Shown one piece after another: positions 57,320 to 64,000 of a DNA stretch of 64,000 nucleotides (its first letter is position 1; every line of letters starts with the position of its first letter). The notes beneath the pieces were generated by a model. It ran no database searches. It saw nothing but the letters and a program-made list of their open reading frames with translations, and was not told the origin of the DNA. A program made the translations under genes and the position numbers. Origin of the DNA: Enterobacter quasihormaechei (GTDB lineage: Bacteria > Pseudomonadota > Gammaproteobacteria > Enterobacterales > Enterobacteriaceae); assembly GCF_004331385.1 (NCBI RefSeq), contig NZ_SJON01000007.1:124001-188000 (forward strand). Direction: 5' to 3'.

Positions 57320-57323
57320 GTGT

Positions 57324-58019
57324 TCAGGCAAAACCGGGGCGCAGCGTGTTGCTGAGCGGGTTGCCCTCCAATAGCGTTTTCACCTTCACCACCAGCTCGC
57401 TCAGACAGTCGTCCTGCATACCGAGACGCTTTAGCTCCTGATCGAGCGAGAAAAGATACTGGGCGTTCGTGCCCAGCGGTCCGCTGGCGGCGGCAATCAG
57501 CGGGGCAATCACCTGGGTTCGGGTGTCGGCTTCATAGAGTGGATGGCGCGGATCCATAATAAACACCAGTGCGTTTACGGTACGGCCATCGTCCAGTTCC
57601 AGCCTGCACCAGCTGGGCATATAGCAGCCGGTAATCATCTCGCGCTTCCACAGCAGCGTCAGTTCGTCTTCCAGCGTGGCATCCGGCAGGCGGTATGCCA
57701 CGCCCGTGGTGCGCCCGCCCTCTTTTAGTGCAAGCATGCGGCCAGGCTGACAGGCGCTGCCGCGTCCGGCCGTCAGGCGCAAACAGAACGCACGATGCCA
57801 GCCCGGCAGCGTGCCGGTTGCCGATTCGACATACTCCAGCGCCGGGTTCCACATCAGCGAACCGTAACCAAAAATCCAGACCGGGCCATCATCCGGGCGG
57901 CAGGCCAGCGTTGCCGCAAGCGACGCCGCACGTTGTTCTGCCGACCACAGAAGCGATTCCTCAATAGCACCAAATGCCGTTTTACAATCTGCCTTCATCA
58001 AGAAATCACGCGTTAACAC
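57324..58019 (-). CDS. chaC: ChaC, glutathione-specific gamma-glutamylcyclotransferase
   Basis: Cytoplasmic ChaC-family enzyme; the family degrades glutathione to 5-oxoproline and Cys-Gly. With the GTG at 58019 it has 231 residues, as in E. coli, and GGAGGTG lies 6 bp upstream, the best ribosome binding site in the region. Longer starts up to 58154 are not supported. The substrate loop FGYGSLMWNP (about residues 49-58) and the catalytic-glutamate region WKREMITGCY are intact. It lies with chaB and chaA as in E. coli. Confidence 0.95.
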   Translation of the reverse strand: MLTRDFLMKADCKTAFGAIEESLLWSAEQRAASLAATLACRPDDGPVWIFGYGSLMWNPALEYVESATGTLPGWHRAFCLRLTAGRGSACQPGRMLALKEGGRTTGVAYRLPDATLEDELTLLWKREMITGCYMPSWCRLELDDGRTVNALVFIMDPRHPLYEADTRTQVIAPLIAAASGPLGTNAQYLFSLDQELKRLGMQDDCLSELVVKVKTLLEGNPLSNTLRPGFA

Positions 58020-58196
58020 ATTACACCTCCGCCACTGCATGCTTCCTTGCGACATCTGTAGTTCGCCTTCCCGGCATTCTGCGCTGTTCATTTTAACAGC
58101 AGCCGAGCAACGATAAGCAATTCGCGGGCCAGATGCAATACAACGGCAGGTCAACCGCCTGAAAAGTCAAAACGAAGGCAGCGTATTAGTCGGCAG

Positions 58197-58427
58197 CTAT
58201 TTCTTTTTGTGCCACTTATCATCGTCTCCCTTTTCATAGTCATTTTTTACGGCGGCCCAGGCTACCTTATGCGCCGTCTCTTCACGGCTGGCATCATCCC
58301 GGCGGTCCTCTTTATCTTTGTACTGATCCCAGGCGCTGTTAAAGGCTTCTTTGTAGATATCCTGCGCGTGGGCAGGCAATACGTGTTGCACGTTATCCGG
58401 TAATTCGCTTTTCGATTTGTATGGCAT
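58197..58427 (-). CDS. chaB: ChaB, putative cation transport regulator
   Basis: Small, highly charged cytoplasmic protein of 76 residues, as in E. coli. Its role as regulator of ChaA is proposed from linkage. The core DIYKEAFNSAWDQYKDKEDRRD and EETAHKVAWAAVK are nearly identical to E. coli. I chose the second of two adjacent ATGs, 6 bp after AGAGAGG, in agreement with E. coli. It is divergent from chaA. Confidence 0.95.
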   Translation of the reverse strand: MPYKSKSELPDNVQHVLPAHAQDIYKEAFNSAWDQYKDKEDRRDDASREETAHKVAWAAVKNDYEKGDDDKWHKKK

Positions 58428-58696
58428 CATTAACCTCTCTTTTTGGCTAAAAGATAAGTGTGGACGAGGATACGACAGGGTGCCAGCCGACAGGCAGAAA
58501 TGAACGACTTAAAATCACAACGTGTTGTTATTAAATTATTATTTTATGAAGATGAGGTATTATAACCCTCAAGCATAAAAAACATTACAAAGGGTAAAAT
58601 TAAGTAAAAAACAAAGGGTATTTAACAGATTTCTGTTAGTTTAATGTCCTCAAAATCTATCTATAATTACAAGCACCTGCATTGACGGAGAAGCAC

Positions 58697-59797
58697 ATGA
58701 CAGCAACACACGAGGCGGTAAAGACCCGCCACAAGGAGACGTCTCTCATTTTCCCGGTTCTGGCACTGGCTGTGCTGCTCTTCTGGGGAAGCAGTCAGTC
58801 ACTGCCAGTGGTGGTCGGGATCAATATTCTGGCGCTGGTAGGTATTTTAACCAGCGCATTTAGCGTCGTCCGCCATGCGGATGTCTTAGCACACCGTCTG
58901 GGAGAGCCGTACGGCTCATTAATATTAAGTCTTTCGGTTGTTATTCTTGAAGTTAGCTTAATTTCCGCATTGATGGCGACCGGCGACGCCGCGCCAACGT
59001 TAATGCGCGATACGCTCTATTCCATCATCATGATTGTCACCGGCGGCCTGGTCGGTTTCTCGCTTTTACTCGGTGGCCGTAAATTTGCCACCCAGTACAT
59101 GAACCTCTTTGGCATTAAACAGTATCTCATTGCCCTGTTCCCGCTGGCGATTATCGTGCTGGTATTCCCGATGGCGCTGCCGGGTGCAAACTTCTCCACT
59201 GGCCAGGCGCTGCTGGTCGCGCTGATTTCCGCGGCGATGTACGGCGTATTCCTGCTCATTCAGACCAAAACGCACCAGAGCCTGTTTGTTTACGAACATG
59301 AAGATGACAGCGACGACGATGACCCGCACCACGGCAAGCCGTCGGCCCACAGCAGCGCGTGGCACACGGTTTGGCTGATCGTGCATCTGATTGCGGTTAT
59401 CGCTGTCACCAAGATGAACGCCAACCCGCTGGAAACGCTGTTAACCGAACTGAACGCGCCGGTCGCCTTTACCGGTTTCCTGGTGGCACTGCTGATACTG
59501 TCGCCAGAAGGCCTTGGAGCGCTGAAAGCGGTGCTGAACAATCAGGTGCAGCGTGCGATGAACCTGTTCTTCGGCTCCGTACTGGCGACCATCTCCCTTA
59601 CCGTTCCGGTGGTAACGTTGATTGCCTTTATGACGGGGAATGAATTGCAGTTTGCGCTGGGGGCGCCTGAGATGATTGTGATGGTGGCGTCGCTGCTGCT
59701 GTGCCAAATCTCCTTCTCTACCGGTCGCACCAATGTGCTTAACGGCGCGGCACATATGGCGCTGTTTATTGCGTATCTGATGACGATATTTGCGTAG
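58697..59797 (+). CDS. chaA: ChaA, calcium(sodium, potassium)/proton antiporter
   Basis: Inner-membrane antiporter of the CaCA family that exports Na+, Ca2+ or K+ in exchange for protons, mainly at alkaline pH. The 366 residues equal E. coli ChaA. Two homologous halves are visible, with acidic motifs SVVILEVSLISALMATGD and LILSPEGLGALKAVLNNQ, the ion-binding glutamates. An acidic cytoplasmic loop (HEDDSDDDDPHHG, about 202-214) separates them. The ATG at 58697 follows GGAGAAGCAC; an earlier start at 58682 is less likely. Confidence 0.96.
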   Translation: MTATHEAVKTRHKETSLIFPVLALAVLLFWGSSQSLPVVVGINILALVGILTSAFSVVRHADVLAHRLGEPYGSLILSLSVVILEVSLISALMATGDAAPTLMRDTLYSIIMIVTGGLVGFSLLLGGRKFATQYMNLFGIKQYLIALFPLAIIVLVFPMALPGANFSTGQALLVALISAAMYGVFLLIQTKTHQSLFVYEHEDDSDDDDPHHGKPSAHSSAWHTVWLIVHLIAVIAVTKMNANPLETLLTELNAPVAFTGFLVALLILSPEGLGALKAVLNNQVQRAMNLFFGSVLATISLTVPVVTLIAFMTGNELQFALGAPEMIVMVASLLLCQISFSTGRTNVLNGAAHMALFIAYLMTIFA

Positions 59798-59808
59798 TGT
59801 TTTTGCCC

Positions 59809-59870
59809 AGCGGCGCTTCGCTTGCAGGGCCTACGGTTTTGTAGGCCGGGTAAGCGCAGCGCCACCCGGC
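59809..59870. repeat. REP pair (BIME) after chaA
   Basis: GCGGCGCTTCGCTTGCAGGG and GTAGGCCGGGTAAGCGCAGC... ending GCCACCCGGC are two inverted REP units around GGCCTAC-GGTTTT-GTAGGCC. E. coli has the ldr/rdl toxin-antitoxin repeats in this chaA-kdsA interval; they are not present here. Confidence 0.75.
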
Positions 59871-59882
59871 AATATACCCCAT

Positions 59883-59910
59883 AAAAAAACCCGCCGAAGC
59901 GGGTTTTTTA

Positions 59911-59911
<1 letters not shown>
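59883..59911. terminator. Bidirectional terminator at the kdsA 3' end
   Basis: Stem ACCCGC / GCGGGT with loop CGAA, flanked by seven A residues on the left and six T residues on the right. It serves kdsA and possibly chaA. Confidence 0.9.
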
Positions 59912-60774
<863 letters not shown>

Positions 60775-60801
60775 TTATTCAGGTGTGAATCGGAATTAAG
60801 A

Positions 60802-61611
60802 TTAATGCAGTGTAATGTGTTTATGCGCGATCGCGTTGATCTGCGCGCGAATCATTTCGCTGATCGGATCTTCCGGACATTGCTCGACGAAATAATTCAA
60901 ATCATTCAGCGCCACGTGCTCACAGTCGAGCTGCGCATAAATCAGGCCGCGATCGCGGATTTCGTACGGATCTTCCGGATTGAACTGCAACAGCACTTCG
61001 CTTGCGCGCAGGGCCAGCTCCATCTGACGCTCTTCCATCAGCGCAGACTTCAGCGTATCCAGCAGCTTGCGGATCACCTCAGCGTTGTCGGCTTCATCAA
61101 GATCTTCATTGAAGAGCTCAGCTATAGGGCTAATATTGCCCTTCAGCCAGACGTCCAGCGTATGTTCATCCAGCGTGTCGCCGTTAAACGGATTGATCAA
61201 CCACATCTCACCGTCCAGCCACTCCGCCCGCAAAATCATCTGCGTCGGGAAAATGACCGGCACCAGCGGAATATCCAGCCGGTGCGCAACCCACAGTAAA
61301 ATGGCGCCCAACGCGACGGCGCTGCCCTGACGATTTTTCAACACCTGGTCCAGCCACAGTGCGTCAGACAGGCGGTATACGCCTCGCGTGTCGCAGAAAC
61401 CCCATTCGCCGTAGAAAAGCTCTATCAGCTTCTCTAATTGCCAGTCCTGCGGACGTGCCTGATTGATCTCTTCGCGCGCCAGGCTGACCAGATTTTCCAG
61501 TTCAGCGTAAACGTACTGCGACGTGAAATCGTCGCGGATCATCTCTGAAATCAGGATCATGCCATCGCAGAGCGGCACTTTGTTAAATTCGAAATCGGCT
61601 AAGGACCTCAT
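60802..61611 (-). CDS. sirB1: SirB1 (YchA), transglutaminase-like/TPR protein
   Basis: Cytoplasmic protein of 269 residues, equal to E. coli SirB1. The N-terminal part is of the SirB1 transglutaminase-like family (LKNRQGSAVALGAILLWVAHRL and INPFNGDTLDEH); the C-terminal part has TPR-like helices. First described in Salmonella in connection with regulation of invasion genes; molecular role unknown. It overlaps nothing and lies 3 bp downstream of the sirB2 remnant, 36 bp upstream of kdsA. Confidence 0.95.
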   Translation of the reverse strand: MRSLADFEFNKVPLCDGMILISEMIRDDFTSQYVYAELENLVSLAREEINQARPQDWQLEKLIELFYGEWGFCDTRGVYRLSDALWLDQVLKNRQGSAVALGAILLWVAHRLDIPLVPVIFPTQMILRAEWLDGEMWLINPFNGDTLDEHTLDVWLKGNISPIAELFNEDLDEADNAEVIRKLLDTLKSALMEERQMELALRASEVLLQFNPEDPYEIRDRGLIYAQLDCEHVALNDLNYFVEQCPEDPISEMIRAQINAIAHKHITLH

Positions 61612-61614
61612 GAC

Positions 61615-61814
61615 TTACCCCAGTAACGGTATTCTTGTGGTGGCGAGTTTAATGATGATGTACAGCACCACCAGACCCAGCAAAAAGCGTGCTGGCTGCG
61701 CGGACGGTAACCCCTACGCGCGATAAAACCCAAAACGATGTAGATGATAACGCCAAACAGCGTCTCAGTCAGCCATGCGCCTTTATCAGTAAATGGCGTA
61801 TCGACTGCTTTCAT
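61615..61814 (-). pseudogene. sirB2: sirB2 (ychQ) remnant: N-terminus deleted and frameshifted
   Basis: SirB2 is a small multi-pass membrane protein of about 130 residues encoded between prmC and sirB1 in E. coli. Only 200 bp remain. An ATG overlapping the prmC stop opens MKAVDTPFTDKGAWLTETLF and continues VIIYIVLGFIA...GYRPRSQ, the C-terminal half of the family. Then the frame shifts: ARFLLGLVVLYIIIKLATTR and IPLLG-stop are read one base off. The first half of the protein is missing. A length of 200 bp is not divisible by three, confirming the shift. A sequencing error could explain the shift but not the deletion. Confidence 0.75.
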
Positions 61815-62641
61815 GCCCACTGCCCCAGCGTGAGGCGTTCGTTGCCGCCGTAATCCCGGCAGGTTTCCACCGCGGCGTAACCGGCACGCGTAAACAGCGC
61901 TCGCACCGCCTCCCCCTGCGTCCAGCCATGTTCTACCAGCAGCCAGCCACCGGTAAGCAAATGTTTCCGTGACGTTGTCACAATGTGATCAAGATCCGCA
62001 AGTCCGTGATTCGCAGCGACCAGCGCCGTCAGCGGTTCAAAGCGAACGTCGCCCTGCGCAAGATGCGGATCGTCTTCGTCAATGTAGGGTGGATTACTGA
62101 CAATCATGTCGAACATGCGGCCTTCAAGCGCGGCGAACCAGCTGCTTTGCAGAACGGAAACATTGCTCAGCCCCAGGCGCGCAACGTTACGCTGCGCCAG
62201 CGTGACCGCATCAGGCATCACGTCCACCGCCGTGACGGTGCAGTCCGGTCGCTCGCTGGCCAGCGCCAGCGCAATCGCGCCGGTGCCGGTACCGAGGTCG
62301 AGAACAGGGCAGCCCTGCGCCGGCAGCCGCGCCAGCGCCTGCTCCACCAGACACTCGGTGTCCGGGCGCGGGATCAGCGTGGCCGCCGAGACGTACAGCG
62401 GCAGCGACCAGAACTCACGTTCGCCCACCAGATGCGCCACCGGCTCGCCGGTTTTACGGCGGTCAAGGAGCACTTCCAGCTGCGCCAGCTGTTCAGCGGT
62501 CAGTTCGGTTTCACCGAAGGCGAGCAAATACGTCCGGGCTTTGCCCGTCACGTGTTCCAGCAGGATTTCAGCGTCGCGCTTCGGGCTTTCGCTCGCGGAA
62601 AGCGCGCTGGCGGCATGGCGTAGCCAGCGTTGAAAATCCAT
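61811..62641 (-). CDS. prmC: Peptide chain release factor N5-glutamine methyltransferase
   Basis: Methylates the GGQ glutamine of release factors RF1 and RF2 using S-adenosylmethionine. It has 276 residues (E. coli 277). The SAM-binding motif LDLGTGTGAIALALASE and the catalytic NPPY (VSNPPYIDEDD, about residue 183) are intact. It starts on the last base of prfA (shared base), so the enzyme is coupled to its own substrate protein. Confidence 0.97.
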   Translation of the reverse strand: MDFQRWLRHAASALSASESPKRDAEILLEHVTGKARTYLLAFGETELTAEQLAQLEVLLDRRKTGEPVAHLVGEREFWSLPLYVSAATLIPRPDTECLVEQALARLPAQGCPVLDLGTGTGAIALALASERPDCTVTAVDVMPDAVTLAQRNVARLGLSNVSVLQSSWFAALEGRMFDMIVSNPPYIDEDDPHLAQGDVRFEPLTALVAANHGLADLDHIVTTSRKHLLTGGWLLVEHGWTQGEAVRALFTRAGYAAVETCRDYGGNERLTLGQWA

Positions 62642-63723
62642 TAATCCTGCTCGGACAGCGCCGCCAGCTGGTCGGCCTGGTATTCCTGCACGATAGGCTC
62701 AATCAGCATATCGAGCTTACCTTCCATCGCCTCATCCAGACGGTAGAGCGTCAGGTTAATGCGGTGATCGGTGACGCGGCCCTGCGGGAAGTTATAGGTG
62801 CGGTTACGGTCGCTGCGATCGCCGCTGCCCAGCAGGTTACGACGGGTAGATGCTTCCGCCTGCTGGCGTTTCGCCATTTCCGCCGCGTGAATGCGCGCGC
62901 CCAGCACGGACAACGCCTTGGCTTTGTTTTTGTGCTGGGAACGTTCGTCCTGACACTCCACCACAATCCCGGTCGGCAGGTGAGTAATACGGATGGCGGA
63001 GTCGGTGGTGTTAACGTGCTGACCACCCGCCCCTGACGAGCGGAAGGTGTCGATACGCAGATCCGCCGGGTTGATGTCCGGCAGTTCCGCTTCCGGCAGC
63101 TCGGGCATGACCGCCACCGTGCAGGCTGAGGTGTGAATACGCCCCTGCGATTCGGTCGCCGGCACGCGCTGCACGCGGTGACCGCCAGATTCAAACTTCA
63201 GCCGACCATAGACGCCGTCGCCGCTGATTTTGGCGATAACCTCTTTGTATCCGCCATGCTCGCCTTCGTTGGCGCTCATGATCTCCACGCGCCAGCGGCG
63301 TGATTCCGCATAACGGCTGTACATACGGAACAGATCCCCGGCAAACAGCGCCGCTTCGTCGCCGCCGGTACCGGCGCGCACTTCCACAAAGGCGTTACGC
63401 TCATCGTCCGGATCTTTCGGCAGGAGAAGTACCTGAAGCTGCTGCTCCATCTCTTCTGAACGCGCTTTGGCGTCCTGTAACTCTTCCTGCGCCATTTCGC
63501 GCATTTCAGGATCGTCGAGCATCATCTGCGCGGTTTCGATATCTTCCTGGACCTGTCGCCAGTCGGTAAAGCATTTTGAAACATCACTTAACTGCGCGTA
63601 TTCACGCGACAGCGCGCGAAAACGTTCCTGGTCGGCAATGGTCCCGGCATCGCCGAGCAGCGCCTGGACTTCTTCATGGCGCTCGTGCAGAGCTTCCAGT
63701 TTAGCGACGATAGAAGGCTTCAT
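62641..63723 (-). CDS. prfA: Peptide chain release factor 1
   Basis: Recognises UAA and UAG stop codons and triggers peptide release. It has 360 residues, as in E. coli. The tripeptide anticodon PAT is in [16 protein letters not shown] (about residue 188) and the catalytic GGQ in [14 protein letters not shown] (about 235). It lies 41 bp downstream of hemA and directly upstream of prmC. Confidence 0.98.
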   Translation of the reverse strand: MKPSIVAKLEALHERHEEVQALLGDAGTIADQERFRALSREYAQLSDVSKCFTDWRQVQEDIETAQMMLDDPEMREMAQEELQDAKARSEEMEQQLQVLLLPKDPDDERNAFVEVRAGTGGDEAALFAGDLFRMYSRYAESRRWRVEIMSANEGEHGGYKEVIAKISGDGVYGRLKFESGGHRVQRVPATESQGRIHTSACTVAVMPELPEAELPDINPADLRIDTFRSSGAGGQHVNTTDSAIRITHLPTGIVVECQDERSQHKNKAKALSVLGARIHAAEMAKRQQAEASTRRNLLGSGDRSDRNRTYNFPQGRVTDHRINLTLYRLDEAMEGKLDMLIEPIVQEYQADQLAALSEQD

Positions 63724-63764
63724 AGGCGTAAATGCACCTTGTCATAGAAAATGGGTATAGGGCG

Positions 63765-64000
63765 CTATTCCAGCCCGAGGCTGTTGCGCAGAATAGTCAG
63801 GCGTTCATCGTCCCCGTCACGGGCAGCCTGCTGAAGAGATTTGGTTGGCGCATGGATCAGGCGGTTGGTCAGTTTCCAGGCCAGATCCTGCATAATCGCC
63901 TGCGCGTCGCCGCCCTGTTCAAGGGCCGCCAGCGCTTTGGCCGTCAGATCATCACGCACCTGCTCCGCCTGACCGCGGTACTCGCGGATAGTCTCGCTGA
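63765..64000 (-). CDS. hemA: Glutamyl-tRNA reductase, 3' end only (cut by window edge)
   Basis: Reduces glutamyl-tRNA to glutamate-1-semialdehyde, the first step of C5 heme synthesis. Only about the last 78 residues are inside the window. They end NSLGLE and contain [22 protein letters not shown], the helical dimerisation domain conserved in enterobacterial HemA. The stop is TAG at 63765. The gene continues beyond 64000; no internal start should be used. Confidence 0.95.
   Translation of the reverse strand, partial: SETIREYRGQAEQVRDDLTAKALAALEQGGDAQAIMQDLAWKLTNRLIHAPTKSLQQAARDGDDERLTILRNSLGLE

Overview
The window is a contiguous piece of an enterobacterial chromosome. Gene content and order follow the E. 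coli K-12 trp-tonB-opp-adhE-hns-galU-nar-cha-kdsA-prfA-hemA segment almost gene for gene. A complete assimilatory nitrate cluster (nasR-nasFEDBA), absent from E. coli K-12, sits between ychO and ychN. That cluster, leuE beside yciI and the yedEF position point to an Enterobacter/Lelliottia/Leclercia/Klebsiella-type organism, probably Enterobacter. This assignment rests on remembered gene order and protein similarity; no search was run. I see no prophage, integron, transposase or CRISPR array.

Layout. 1-3200: the 3' end of the trp operon (trpC cut by the window start, trpB, trpA). 3340-5541: yedEF (sulfur/selenium handling) and two orphan small ORFs, at a place where E. coli has yciGFE. 5581-15000: ompW, yciC, yciB, a Fur-box-preceded IroN/FepA-type receptor, yciA, tonB, yciI, leuE, yciY, clsA, yciU. 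15019-21481: a small voltage-gated-type K+ channel gene, then oppABCDF on the minus strand. 22251-32484: ychE, adhE, tdk, hns, galU, rssB, rssA, ychJ, purU. 32566-33180: tandem tRNA-Tyr genes with E. coli-like promoter, a tRNA-tail direct repeat (rtT/tpr type) and a REP pair. 33261-44448: respiratory nitrate block narGHJI, narK and divergent narXL. 44450-45895: ychO. 46050-56860: nasA, nasB (fused to nasC), nasD, nasE, nasF and nasR. 56933-64000: ychN, chaC, chaB, chaA, kdsA, sirB1, a sirB2 remnant, prmC, prfA and the 3' end of hemA.

How the genes work together. About 24 kb is devoted to nitrate. NarX-NarL senses external nitrate and, with FNR, controls NarK transport and the NarGHI respiratory enzyme; excellent FNR sites lie in front of narG and narK. 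NasFED imports nitrate and NasB/NasA reduce it to ammonium in the cytoplasm. The nasF leader shows a sigma-54-type promoter, a possible NtrC site, two hairpins with AANGGC hexaloops matching the ANTAR recognition pattern, and an overlapping intrinsic terminator. This is the architecture expected for antitermination by NasR, encoded next door.

Most notable points: the in-frame NasC-NasB fusion, the readable ANTAR antitermination leader, a perfect 13-bp long-range inverted repeat in the adhE 5' leader, a decayed sirB2, a siderophore receptor gene near tonB, and a Kv-like channel with a C-terminal zinc ribbon just downstream of opp. I found no clearly new multi-gene system.
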